A stretch of DNA of 61,937 nt from an uncultured Clostridia bacterium (GCA_944340905.1 CALVLT010000009.1:1-61937), one strand, 5' to 3'; shown: positions 35,273-43,720, counted from the first letter of the stretch. Notes: generated by a model from the sequence alone, not told the origin. Translations and numbers: made by a program.

Positions 35273-37951
35273 ATGAAAAACATCAGGAAGGAAGTTTCGG
35301 CACTGAGGCTTGCCCGCCCCGCCGCGCAGGAGCGCCTGCGCAAGGCGGCGCGCATGCCCGCGGAGCGCGTGTGCTCCTGGCTGGGAACGGGCGACGGCGG
35401 ACTGAACGCGCAGGAGGTCGCCGACCGCCGTGCACGCTACGGCAGCAACGTCCTTGCCGTCAGGCGCGGCGCGGGCGCGCTGCGCAGGCTGGCGGGCGCG
35501 TTCTTTGACCCGTTTACCCTCATTCTCGTCGTGCTGGCGGCCGTCTCGTTTGTGACGGACGTCGTCTTCGCCGCCCCCTCCGAGCGCAGCTGGTTCACCG
35601 TTGCGGTCATCGCCGTGATGGTCGCCGTCTCATGCGGGATGCGTTTCGTGCAGAAGACCAAGAGCGGCAACGCGGCGCACAAACTGTCCGCCATGATCGC
35701 CCCGACGGCGTGCGTCGTGCGCGGCGGGGTCGCTGCCGAGCTGCCCGTCGCGGACATGGTGGTGGGCGATCTCGTCCGGCTGAGCGCGGGCGACATGCTC
35801 CCCGCCGACGTGCGCATTCTCGCGGCGAAGGACCTGTTCGTTGCCGAGTCCGCCCTCACGGGTGAGAGCGCGCCCGTGGAAAAGAATTCCGCGCAGAGCG
35901 AGGGGGCGCTGCTTGGCTGTGCCTGCCTCGCCTTTGCGGGAACGAACGTGCTGAGCGGCAGCGGCACGGGCGTCGTTGTGGCGGTCGGCAGGGATACGCA
36001 GCTCGGGCAGACGGCAGGCTCGCTCGAGGAAAAGCCCGCGCGGACGGCATTCGACGAGGGCGTGAACGCCGTGTCCCGCCTGCTCATCCGCCTCATGCTC
36101 ATCATGGTGCCCGTCGTCTTTTTGCTCAACGGGCTGACGAAGGGGGATTGGCTGTCGGCGGGGCTGTTTGCGGTGAGTGTCGCCGTAGGGCTCACGCCCG
36201 AAATGCTGCCCATGATCGTGACGACCTGCCTTGCAAAGGGCGCCGTTGCGATGTCAAAGAAAAAGGTCATCGTCAAAAATCTCAACTCCATTCAGAACCT
36301 GGGCGCCATGGACGTGCTCTGCACGGACAAGACGGGCACGCTCACGCAGGACAAGGTCGTGCTCGAACTGCACCTGAACGTGGAGGGGGAGGAGGACGCG
36401 CGCGTGCTGCGCTACGCCTATCTCAACAGCAGCCATCAGACGGGGCTGAAAAATCTCATGGACGCCGCCGTCATCGAGCGCGCCGAGGCGCTGTGCGCGC
36501 AGGGCAGGCTGGACGCGGCGCTCCTGCACGCCTACCGCAAGACGGACGAGATCCCCTTCGATTTCGAGCGGCGCAGAATGAGCGTCGTGGTGGCGGATGC
36601 GTCGGGGCGGGAGATGCTCGTCACCAAGGGGGCGGTGGAGGAGATGCTCGGCGTCTGTGCCTTCGCCGAACTCGGCGCGCAGGCGCTGCCCCTGACGGAC
36701 GAGGTGCGCGGCAGAGTGATCGCCCTTGCCGACAGCCTGAACGCAAAGGGGATGCGGGTGCTCGCGCTCGCGCGCCGCCTTGATCCGCCCGCGCAGCTCA
36801 CGGCGGCGGATGAACGGGACATGACGCTCGTGGGACTGCTCGCCTTTCTCGACCCGCCCAAGCCCACGGCGGCAGCCGCCGTGCGCAGGCTGACGGACGC
36901 GGGCGTTGCCGTCAAAGTGCTCACGGGCGACAACGAAAAGGTCGCGGCGTATATCTGCGCGCGGGTGGGCATCTGTGCGGACAGCGTGCTGCTCGGCAGC
37001 GACGTGGACGGCATGACGGACGACGAACTTGCCGCGGCGGCGGAGCATACGTCGGTGTTTGCCAAGCTCTCCCCCGCCCAGAAAGCGCGCGTCGTGGGGC
37101 TGTTGCGCCGCGGCGGGCACGTCGTCGGATACATGGGGGACGGCATCAACGATGCCCCCGCCATGCGCGCCGCCGATGTGGGCATCTCGGTGGATACCGC
37201 CGCGGACGTCGCCAAGGATGCGGCGGGGGTCATTTTGCTTGAAAAGGACCTCACCGTCGTGGCGGACGGCGCACAGGAGGGGCGCAGGACGTACTTCAAC
37301 ATGATGAAGTATATCAAGATCACGGCGTCGTCCAATTTCGGGAACATGTTCTCCGTGCTTGCGGCAAGCGCGTTCCTGCCCTTTCTGCCCATGCTCGCGC
37401 TGCAGCTCATGATCCTGAATTTTGTGTACGACATCTCCTGCACCGCCATTCCGTGGGACAGGGTGGATGCCAAATACCTTGCCCGTCCCGCCGCGTGGGA
37501 CGCCCGATCGGTGCTGCGGTTCATGCTGTGGTTCGGGCCGGTCAGTTCCGTGTTCGATATTCTCACATACGTCCTGCTCTTTTTTGCCATCTGCCCCAAT
37601 GCATGCGGCGCGCCCTATTCCGCTCTGGACGCGGCGGGGCAGGAGACGTTCGCTGCGCTCTTCCGCACGGGCTGGTTTCTCGAATCGGCCCTCACGCAGA
37701 TGCTCGTCCTGCACCTGCTGCGCACCGAACGCTTTACATGGAGCAGCCGCGCCTCGCTGCCCGTCTGTGCTCTGACGGCGGGCGGCGTCGCCGTGCTGAC
37801 GGCGCTCCCGCTCGCCCTCGGGGAGGCGGCGGGGTTTGCCCATCCCCCCGCGGCATACTTCGTCATGCTGGCGGGCATTGTCATCCTGTACATCATTGCG
37901 GCGTGGGCGTGCAAAAAGCTGTTCGTGCGCCGCTGCGGGCAATTGATATGA
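35273..37951 (+). CDS. mgtA: Mg2+-importing P-type ATPase MgtA
   Basis: The 892-residue P3B-type ATPase has about ten membrane helices, the actuator TGES motif (SALTGESAPV), phosphorylation site DKTGTLT near residue 355, KVLTGDN and GDGINDAPAM. The start at 35273 follows a gaaggagg site; an ATG at 35249 would lie in the possible regulatory hairpin. With the upstream M-box this is a dedicated Mg2+ uptake unit induced at low Mg2+. Confidence 0.96.
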   Translation: MKNIRKEVSALRLARPAAQERLRKAARMPAERVCSWLGTGDGGLNAQEVADRRARYGSNVLAVRRGAGALRRLAGAFFDPFTLILVVLAAVSFVTDVVFAAPSERSWFTVAVIAVMVAVSCGMRFVQKTKSGNAAHKLSAMIAPTACVVRGGVAAELPVADMVVGDLVRLSAGDMLPADVRILAAKDLFVAESALTGESAPVEKNSAQSEGALLGCACLAFAGTNVLSGSGTGVVVAVGRDTQLGQTAGSLEEKPARTAFDEGVNAVSRLLIRLMLIMVPVVFLLNGLTKGDWLSAGLFAVSVAVGLTPEMLPMIVTTCLAKGAVAMSKKKVIVKNLNSIQNLGAMDVLCTDKTGTLTQDKVVLELHLNVEGEEDARVLRYAYLNSSHQTGLKNLMDAAVIERAEALCAQGRLDAALLHAYRKTDEIPFDFERRRMSVVVADASGREMLVTKGAVEEMLGVCAFAELGAQALPLTDEVRGRVIALADSLNAKGMRVLALARRLDPPAQLTAADERDMTLVGLLAFLDPPKPTAAAAVRRLTDAGVAVKVLTGDNEKVAAYICARVGICADSVLLGSDVDGMTDDELAAAAEHTSVFAKLSPAQKARVVGLLRRGGHVVGYMGDGINDAPAMRAADVGISVDTAADVAKDAAGVILLEKDLTVVADGAQEGRRTYFNMMKYIKITASSNFGNMFSVLAASAFLPFLPMLALQLMILNFVYDISCTAIPWDRVDAKYLARPAAWDARSVLRFMLWFGPVSSVFDILTYVLLFFAICPNACGAPYSALDAAGQETFAALFRTGWFLESALTQMLVLHLLRTERFTWSSRASLPVCALTAGGVAVLTALPLALGEAAGFAHPPAAYFVMLAGIVILYIIAAWACKKLFVRRCGQLI

Positions 37952-37967
37952 CGGCGAAAAACGCTGC

Positions 37968-37999
37968 GGCGGCGGGCATTTTGCCCGCCGCCTTTCATT
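37968..37999 (+). terminator. Terminator after mgtA
   Basis: Stem ggcggcgggca / tgcccgccgcc with a short loop and T-rich tail. Confidence 0.88.
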
Positions 38000-38051
38000 A
38001 TTTATTTTGAAAAGCGTCATTCATATCATTTGATTTTTTTCTGCATAGTGC

Positions 38052-38080
38052 TTGCACTTTTTCTTCGCTTGTGCTATACT
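38052..38080 (+). promoter_or_regulatory. Promoter at the left edge of the peptide island
   Basis: TTGCAC at 38052, 17-bp spacer, TATACT at 38075. Predicted start lies at the first base of the hairpin RNA (about 38086). Confidence 0.87.
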
Positions 38081-38085
38081 GAGGC

Positions 38086-38237
38086 TACCACACAAATTTC
38101 ATAGTCACTATATAGGGTTACGAATCGGCAATTTCGTATCTCTTAACTCTATATACTCTATATAGTGGAAATTTGTGTGGTAACAATCGGAGATACTTAT
38201 TGCAGGGCGTGTCTTCGGTTGAAGCCACGCTTTTTTT
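38086..38237 (+). ncRNA. Candidate structured small RNA or leader, with its own terminator
   Basis: The transcript would open with a 97-nt hairpin: taccacacaaatttc (38086-38100) pairs perfectly with gaaatttgtgtggta (38168-38182); after a 5-nt bulge cactatatag (38106-38115) pairs with ctatatagtg (38158-38167); an inner stem tacgaa/ttcgta follows. About 20 nt later an intrinsic terminator (gcgtg..cttc ggtt gaag..cacgc, then seven T) ends at 38237. It is either a ~150-nt small RNA or an attenuated leader of the peptide operon. No known family recognised. Confidence 0.65.
38201..38237 (+). terminator. Terminator of the hairpin RNA
   Basis: gcgtg-cttc / gaag-cacgc stem with a ggtt loop and ttttttt tail (stem 38207-38230). 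Confidence 0.88.
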
Positions 38238-38305
38238 GTTTGCTGTAAAAGCGTGACTTGGGGGCAATATGTCAAAGAAGAATATGCATGTGGAGAAAAT
38301 TTTTT

Positions 38306-38833
38306 ATGAATCTTGATTATTCTGTTGCGAAAAAAGCGGAGATCGATCATGCACAGACAATGTGCGAGGAATATCCGAACGCCAGCTACAGTTGGTATCT
38401 GTTATACACTGCCTTGAGAGGGACGTCAGGCCAATGGACACAAAAAAGATTTTTGAAAAAGGTCAAAACATGCGCGGATTTTTCTTATTACTTTCAAATT
38501 GCGGAAGAAGAATTGGGGAAGGAAATCAAAGACGATAAAAAAAGATTTCTGAAAGAGGCACTTCATAAATTTGGCGGCTTTATAGCAGGTTTTCTGACTT
38601 TGATGTTTTCGCTGGTCGGAATTTTTCTTTTTGCGGTTATGCCGGAATTGATCTGGATTCCGGTAGCTGTAGCGGGTTGCTTTATATTTGCATTCTGGAT
38701 TTATAGCTGTGTGCTTGATCATAGGGGACGGGCTAAGTTGACTGTGCGTATCATTCAATTGATACGGGAAGGCGGATACTCGCTGATGATCAACCAAAGT
38801 GCGATTTATCAGAACACAAATCAAGGGAAATGA
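38306..38833 (+). CDS. Small membrane protein of the peptide island
   Basis: The 175-residue protein has a soluble N-terminal ~85 residues and two membrane helices (about residues 93-115 and 118-140). Segment AQTMCEEYPNASYSWYLLYT matches AKSMCQRYPQSTISWTTLFD in the next gene, and both are followed by a membrane hairpin, so this is a shortened paralogue of the partner's middle domain. The start is uncertain: a 15-codon frame at 38269 (gggggcaat site) overlaps it. Family not recognised. Base composition is AT-richer than flanking DNA. Confidence 0.65.
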   Translation: MNLDYSVAKKAEIDHAQTMCEEYPNASYSWYLLYTALRGTSGQWTQKRFLKKVKTCADFSYYFQIAEEELGKEIKDDKKRFLKEALHKFGGFIAGFLTLMFSLVGIFLFAVMPELIWIPVAVAGCFIFAFWIYSCVLDHRGRAKLTVRIIQLIREGGYSLMINQSAIYQNTNQGK

Positions 38834-38847
38834 GGGAAGACAGAGCC

Positions 38848-40455
38848 ATGGCGATTGTACAAATGAAATGCCCGAATTGTGGCGGGAATATGCTTTTTCA
38901 TAACAATCAGTTTGAGTGTCCGTATTGCTATACAATTCTTTTGAACATTGTGGATGCCACGATCGACGGGGATGTTACGATCATGGATGTCGATGAGTTT
39001 TCACAGAAGTTGGAGGCGAGCAAGCGGCAGTTCGTTGTCAACATCAACGATCGTTTGAAGGTCGGAGATGTTGATACGATGGTTATTAACAAAAAATTGA
39101 AAGATGCAAAATTATTTTTGGATTCCGGACAATTTGACAAGGTGCCAACAGCGCTAAAAGATATTCCATATACCACTCTTAATTCGATTCTTGCTGCCCA
39201 GCGTCTTCTGTTTTTGTCCGAATTGAAAGTACATAGCGAGGCGGAGTTGATGTTTTATGACGGCTTGATCGATCGGTCAGGCTATTATCAGCGCATTTTG
39301 CAATTAGCGGACGAGCCGACCAAACAGACGTACCTGAAACTGGCGGAGCTTTGCACGCTGAGAGAAAATATCAAGAAAGAGGTCGCACGGGTCGAGGAAT
39401 TGTGGAAAGTTGACCTGAAACAGGAATCGGTGGCTTACGCAAAATCTATGTGCCAAAGATACCCGCAATCGACCATAAGCTGGACGACGTTGTTTGATAT
39501 CAAGAGCCGTATTGATCCGAATTATGTCGGCGATATGGAATATGAACGTATGATTTCATGTCCCGATTATAAGGGAGAGCTGCCGAAGATCATGCAACAG
39601 CGGTTTGATTCTTGCAGATCGTGTGCCTTTACGGGTGTTAATGAAAGTCTGCGTTGGATGATTTTCAGTGCGTTATGTTGCATTGTGTTGACCGCTTTGG
39701 TAATATTTTTTATAGGCATGGTGGTCTCTTTATGGACTTATGCCGATCATTTGATGGAGAGCGCCCTGCTGAGCATCCTGATTCAAGTCGGCATTCCTTT
39801 GCTGGCGTTGGCGGCATTGATCGCCATGATCATCTTTTTTGTGCATGCGCAAAAAACATATTTGAATCCACTTACGCGCAAAAGAGTTTTTCGGCGGATA
39901 CTTCCTTTTGTCCCGAAGACAGCGCGCGCAGAGGCTGTCAGGCATTTCAATGCGATCAGACGAGGCGAACTTCTGCCTACGATCGGGCGTTCGGCTGCAT
40001 TCCTTATAATGATCGGATGTATCGTCGGAGCATGTTTTTTCGTTCCGTATATTCTGCACCCAACAGTAGACGGGATAACATATTCCAGCGCAGGGCAATT
40101 GAAAGGCGGATATGAGATCGCGGAGATACATACAGCGGATAGCACATTGATCGTACCCGAGACAGTGCTTTTTTCCAATGTAACGGATATTGCTTGGGAC
40201 GTTGCGATCGATTCGGATGTTTCTATCAAAGAAATCGTGCTGCCCTATGAAGTAGGAAAATGGACTACGACATTGAGCCGATTCCATTCCTTGGAAAGGA
40301 TATTTCTCTATGCGCCGTATCCATCGGAGGATGATGAAGAGTACAGATTTTGGTCAGATGTGCTGGAAGACAATTATTCTTCTTCTGCAACGATCTATTG
40401 GGAAGGAGAATGGGAAATGACGGACGGGAAACCCGTCGTATTGGAAAATGCGTAG
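38848..40455 (+). CDS. Zinc-ribbon membrane protein of the peptide island
   Basis: The 535-residue protein opens with a zinc ribbon (MKCPNCGGNM then ECPYC), then a ~230-residue helical cytoplasmic region, two membrane helices near residues 275-330, a third near 378-398, and a C-terminal ~140-residue domain that would face outside. ATG 38848 is 8 bp after gagggaag; ATG 38830 overlaps the previous stop and is less well placed. The family is not recognised. Context suggests export, immunity or scaffolding for the modified peptide. Confidence 0.7.
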   Translation: MAIVQMKCPNCGGNMLFHNNQFECPYCYTILLNIVDATIDGDVTIMDVDEFSQKLEASKRQFVVNINDRLKVGDVDTMVINKKLKDAKLFLDSGQFDKVPTALKDIPYTTLNSILAAQRLLFLSELKVHSEAELMFYDGLIDRSGYYQRILQLADEPTKQTYLKLAELCTLRENIKKEVARVEELWKVDLKQESVAYAKSMCQRYPQSTISWTTLFDIKSRIDPNYVGDMEYERMISCPDYKGELPKIMQQRFDSCRSCAFTGVNESLRWMIFSALCCIVLTALVIFFIGMVVSLWTYADHLMESALLSILIQVGIPLLALAALIAMIIFFVHAQKTYLNPLTRKRVFRRILPFVPKTARAEAVRHFNAIRRGELLPTIGRSAAFLIMIGCIVGACFFVPYILHPTVDGITYSSAGQLKGGYEIAEIHTADSTLIVPETVLFSNVTDIAWDVAIDSDVSIKEIVLPYEVGKWTTTLSRFHSLERIFLYAPYPSEDDEEYRFWSDVLEDNYSSSATIYWEGEWEMTDGKPVVLENA

Positions 40456-40467
40456 ACAGAGGCTGAT

Positions 40468-41562
40468 ATGGAAACGAGAGATAATCGTGCAAAATCAATT
40501 ACATTGACGGTCACTGAAAAATGCGATCTTGCCTGTATATATTGCTATGAACATAAGAAGACGGCGCGGGACATGGATCTTATGACGGCGCAATCCATTA
40601 TCGATCGGGAATTTTCCGATCATAGTGCGGATAGTTTTATGATCGAGTTTTTCGGGGGAGAACCGTTTTTGAATTTTCCGCTGATCAAAGCGGTTGTTGA
40701 CTACATAGGTAAAACGTATAGTGAGATTCCCGTTCACTATTTTATCAGCAGCAACGGAACGCATGTTCACGGAGAAATCCAACAATGGCTGATTACGCAT
40801 TCGGACAGCGTCACAGTCGGGTTGAGCTTTGACGGGACAAAGCGCGTTCAGGATATGAATCGCTCCGGAAGTTTTGATAAAATAGATTTATTGTTTTTCC
40901 GGAAAATGTATCCCATGCAACCGGTGAAAATGACGGTGTCAAAGAATTCATTGCCATATTTATCTGAGAGCATAGCGTTTCTGCACGAACAGGGATTCAG
41001 GATTGCCTGCAATCTTGCCTATATGGTTGATTGGACGTCGGCAGAGTGTGTGCATATTTTGCAAGAGCAACTTGAATTGCTGATTCAATATTATATCGAT
41101 CATCCTCAGCTTGAAAAGTGTTCCATGTTGAATTACGACATATCGATATTAGGGCATCCCAAAGCAAATCAGGAATATGTAAAAAAATTTTGTGGATGCG
41201 GTACGGACATGCATGTATACAGCGTCGATGGGATTTGTTATCCATGTCAATTATTTTCTCCCATTTCCGCCTCGGAGAAAGCGATCAAATCCTGTGACTT
41301 TCATTTAAAAAGAGAGATTCCGCGGGAATGCTATCCCGCAATGTGTAATGACTGCTATTACGAGAGGCTCTGTGCTTTTTGTTTGGGCAGCAACTATCTG
41401 AGTACCGGCAATATGTTTATGCCGGACGCAAAAAGATGTGAACTCAATAAGGTGATCTTCCGCGCAAATGCAAAATTACAGGCAATGGAGTGGGGGAACG
41501 GTGTTGCATTTGAAGATGAACAGGGATTGTTGAAATCCGTAACAGACATCTTGGGGTTATAA
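40468..41562 (+). CDS. Radical SAM/SPASM peptide maturase
   Basis: The 364-residue enzyme has the radical SAM motif CDLACIYC at residues 19-26, IEFFGGEPFL near 60, GLSFDGTKRVQDMNRSGSF, and a complete SPASM domain for auxiliary 4Fe-4S clusters: FCGCGTDMHVYSVDGICYPC, then CNDCYYERLCAFCLG (C-x2-C-x5-C-x2-C) and a last Cys in AKRCELN. This is the layout of enzymes that make thioether (sactipeptide/ranthipeptide) or other bonds in ribosomal peptides. A Cys-rich peptide gene follows 55 bp downstream. Bond type unknown. Confidence 0.9.
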   Translation: METRDNRAKSITLTVTEKCDLACIYCYEHKKTARDMDLMTAQSIIDREFSDHSADSFMIEFFGGEPFLNFPLIKAVVDYIGKTYSEIPVHYFISSNGTHVHGEIQQWLITHSDSVTVGLSFDGTKRVQDMNRSGSFDKIDLLFFRKMYPMQPVKMTVSKNSLPYLSESIAFLHEQGFRIACNLAYMVDWTSAECVHILQEQLELLIQYYIDHPQLEKCSMLNYDISILGHPKANQEYVKKFCGCGTDMHVYSVDGICYPCQLFSPISASEKAIKSCDFHLKREIPRECYPAMCNDCYYERLCAFCLGSNYLSTGNMFMPDAKRCELNKVIFRANAKLQAMEWGNGVAFEDEQGLLKSVTDILGL

Positions 41563-41617
41563 ATTCGGATAGTCAATGTTTTTACATTAACTAAATATAA
41601 AAAAGGAGGGAAAGGAT

Positions 41618-41797
41618 ATGTTTGTATTGCCGGATGCATTGGTGGCAAGAATCAAGGCTGCGCTCATGCCCGCCGAGTTGGCTCCTGCTGCAGGATATTA
41701 CACAAGCAGTTGTGACTATACCTGCGGCAGTAGCTGTGACAACAACTGCTGTAACGGCTGCCGTGGTTCATGTTCAACGGTTGCGGCACATTTTTGA
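41618..41797 (+). CDS. Cys-rich RiPP precursor peptide (59 aa)
   Basis: A strong aaaggaggg ribosome site precedes ATG 41618. The first ~28 residues (MFVLPDALVARIKAALMPAE..) form an amphipathic leader without Cys; the rest, CDYTCGSSCDNNCCNGCRGS then C, has seven Cys at 32, 36, 40, 44, 45, 48 and 52, i.e. mostly C-x3-C spacing with Ser, Thr, Asp and Asn between. No other Cys-rich protein is near. Immediately downstream of a SPASM maturase and followed by a terminator, it is best read as the substrate. Confidence 0.82.
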   Translation: MFVLPDALVARIKAALMPAELAPAAGYYTSSCDYTCGSSCDNNCCNGCRGSCSTVAAHF

Positions 41798-41815
41798 TCC
41801 GTTGAAACAAAATCA

Positions 41816-41849
41816 AAAAGAACGCTTGCATGCAAGCGTTCTTTTTGAT
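41816..41849 (+). terminator. Terminator closing the peptide operon
   Basis: Perfect palindrome aaaaagaacgcttgca / tgcaagcgttctttttga; long T tract. Confidence 0.94.
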
Positions 41850-41923
41850 AGAGGAAGGAGCGATCAACAAAAGCAATCAGTAAAATATAGAATAATTCTC
41901 TTGTAAAAATTGCGGACAAGCTC

Positions 41924-41952
41924 TTGTATTTTTTGGGCAAATATGGTAGAAT
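41924..41952 (+). promoter_or_regulatory. Promoter for the NifU-like/GGGtGRT pair
   Basis: TTGTAT at 41924, 17-bp spacer, TAGAAT at 41947; DNA returns to high GC just after it. Confidence 0.82.
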
Positions 41953-42003
41953 ATCAAGGAACGGTTCCCAAAAGGGTCGAACAATTTTTATGGAGGATAT
42001 CAG

Positions 42004-42705
42004 ATGCAATATTCACGCGAAGTGGAAGAGATGATCTGTGTCGCCAAGGGTCCCAGGCATGACCCCGCTCCCATTCCCGAAGAGGGCAAGTGGGTGTGCG
42101 CCAAGCAGATCACGGACATCAGCGGGTTCACGCACGGCGTGGGCTGGTGCGCGCCGCAGCAGGGCGCCTGCAAACTGACGCTCAACGTCAAGGAGGGCGT
42201 CATTCAGGAGGCGCTCGTCGAGACGATCGGCTGCTCGGGCATGACGCATTCGGCTGCCATGGCGGCGGAGGTCCTGCCCCACAAGACCATTCTCGAGGCG
42301 CTCAACACGGACCTGGTGTGCGACGCCATCAACACCGCCATGCGCGAACTGTTCCTGCAGATCGTGTACGGCAGAACGCAGTCGGCATTCTCGGACGACG
42401 GCCTTACCGTCGGCGCGGGTCTGGAGGACCTGGGCAAGGGGCTGCGTTCGCAGGTCGGCACGATGTACGGAACGGCGCTCAAGGGCGTGCGCTATCTCGA
42501 GATGGCGGAGGGCTATGTCACCCGCCTCGCGCTGGACAAGGATAACCAGGTCATCGGTTATGAGTTCGTGTCCCTGGGAAAAATGACCGACTTCATCAAG
42601 AAGGGTCTGGAGCCCAACGAGGCATGGACGAAGTCGATGGGCCACTACGGAAGATTTTCCGAAGAACAGGGTGCGGTGAAGTACATCGACCCTCGCAAAG
42701 AGTAA
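42004..42705 (+). CDS. NifU/IscU-like iron-sulfur scaffold family protein
   Basis: The 233-residue protein contains an IscU-N-like core: GVGWCAPQQGACKLTLNVKE, then TIGCSGMTHSAAMAAEVL and a downstream helix, with three conserved Cys. It is longer than true IscU and is the usual neighbour of GGGtGRT proteins. The pair is widespread in Clostridia and anaerobes but its role is not settled. Ribosome site ggagga precedes ATG; the partner starts 14 bp after the stop. Confidence 0.83.
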   Translation: MQYSREVEEMICVAKGPRHDPAPIPEEGKWVCAKQITDISGFTHGVGWCAPQQGACKLTLNVKEGVIQEALVETIGCSGMTHSAAMAAEVLPHKTILEALNTDLVCDAINTAMRELFLQIVYGRTQSAFSDDGLTVGAGLEDLGKGLRSQVGTMYGTALKGVRYLEMAEGYVTRLALDKDNQVIGYEFVSLGKMTDFIKKGLEPNEAWTKSMGHYGRFSEEQGAVKYIDPRKE

Positions 42706-42718
42706 GGAGGTGAGCGGT

Positions 42719-43720
42719 ATGGCTTTGTTTGAAGGATATGAGAGAAGAATCGATAAGATCAACGGCGTCTTCAAAGAGTACGGCATTTCCTCCGTCGAAG
42801 AGTGCAGGGACATCTGCCTTGCAAAGGGCGTGGACTGCGACAAGATCGTGCGCGGCACCCAGCCCATCTGCTTTGAGAATGCGGTCTGGGCGTATACCGT
42901 CGGCGCGGCGATCGCCATCAAAAAGGGCTGCAAGAAGGCAGCGGACGCGGCGGCTGCCATCGGCATCGGCCTGCAGTCCTTCTGCATTCCCGGCTCGGTC
43001 GCGGAAAACCGCAAGGTGGGTCTCGGTCACGGGAATCTGGGCAAGATGCTGCTCTCCGAGGAGACGGATTGCTTCTGCTTCCTTGCGGGGCACGAATCCT
43101 TTGCTGCGGCGGAGGGCGCCATCTCCATCGCGATGAACGCGAACAAGGTGCGCAAAAAGCCGCTGCGCGTCATCCTCAACGGTCTGGGCAAGGACGCGGC
43201 GTTCATCATCTCCCGCATCAACGGGTTCACCTATGTGGAGACGGTGTTCGATCCGTATACCGAGACGGTCACGGTCACGAACGAGGTCGCCTATTCAGAC
43301 GGCCCCCGCGCGAAGGTCAAGTGCTATGGCGTTGACAACGTGCCGGAGGGCGTTGCGGTCATGAAACTCGAGAAGGTGGGCGTGTCCATCACAGGCAACT
43401 CCACCAACCCGACCAGATTCCAGCACCCCGTTGCGGGCACCTATAAAAAGTGGTGCGTGGAGAACGGCGTCAAGTACTTCTCCGTGGCATCGGGCGGCGG
43501 TACGGGCAGAACGCTGCACCCCGACAACATGGCGGCAGGACCTTCTTCCTACGGGATGACGGACACGATGGGCAGAATGCACTCGGATGCGCAGTTCGCG
43601 GGCAGCTCGTCCGTTCCCGCGCACGTCGAGATGATGGGCCTGATCGGTATGGGCAACAACCCCATGGTCGGCGCAACGGTTGCCGTTGCGGTCGCCGTTC
43701 AGGAAGGCATGAGCAAGTAA
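42719..43720 (+). CDS. GGGtGRT family protein
   Basis: The 333-residue protein has the family-defining GGGTGRTLHPDNMAAGPSSY segment near residue 260, and is otherwise highly conserved (GIGLQSFCIPGSVAENRKVG). The function is unknown. Linkage to a NifU-like protein suggests handling of Fe-S or another sulfur/selenium-related cofactor, which is inference. ATG 42719 follows aaggagg at ideal spacing; GTG 42710 is inside that site. Confidence 0.9.
   Translation: MALFEGYERRIDKINGVFKEYGISSVEECRDICLAKGVDCDKIVRGTQPICFENAVWAYTVGAAIAIKKGCKKAADAAAAIGIGLQSFCIPGSVAENRKVGLGHGNLGKMLLSEETDCFCFLAGHESFAAAEGAISIAMNANKVRKKPLRVILNGLGKDAAFIISRINGFTYVETVFDPYTETVTVTNEVAYSDGPRAKVKCYGVDNVPEGVAVMKLEKVGVSITGNSTNPTRFQHPVAGTYKKWCVENGVKYFSVASGGGTGRTLHPDNMAAGPSSYGMTDTMGRMHSDAQFAGSSSVPAHVEMMGLIGMGNNPMVGATVAVAVAVQEGMSK

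Noticed and set aside
36254-38020. 588-codon minus-strand frame opposite mgtA
   Set aside because: Same shadow pattern (His/Arg/Gly-rich, no motifs); mgtA on the plus strand has all P-type ATPase motifs.
38086-38182. 6S RNA
   Set aside because: A long hairpin after a promoter is suggestive, but the length is short and I could not identify the conserved central bubble of 6S RNA.
41716-42009. 97-codon minus-strand frame opposite the Cys-rich peptide
   Set aside because: It reads through the terminator palindrome and the promoter of the next gene, and its composition is not protein-like.
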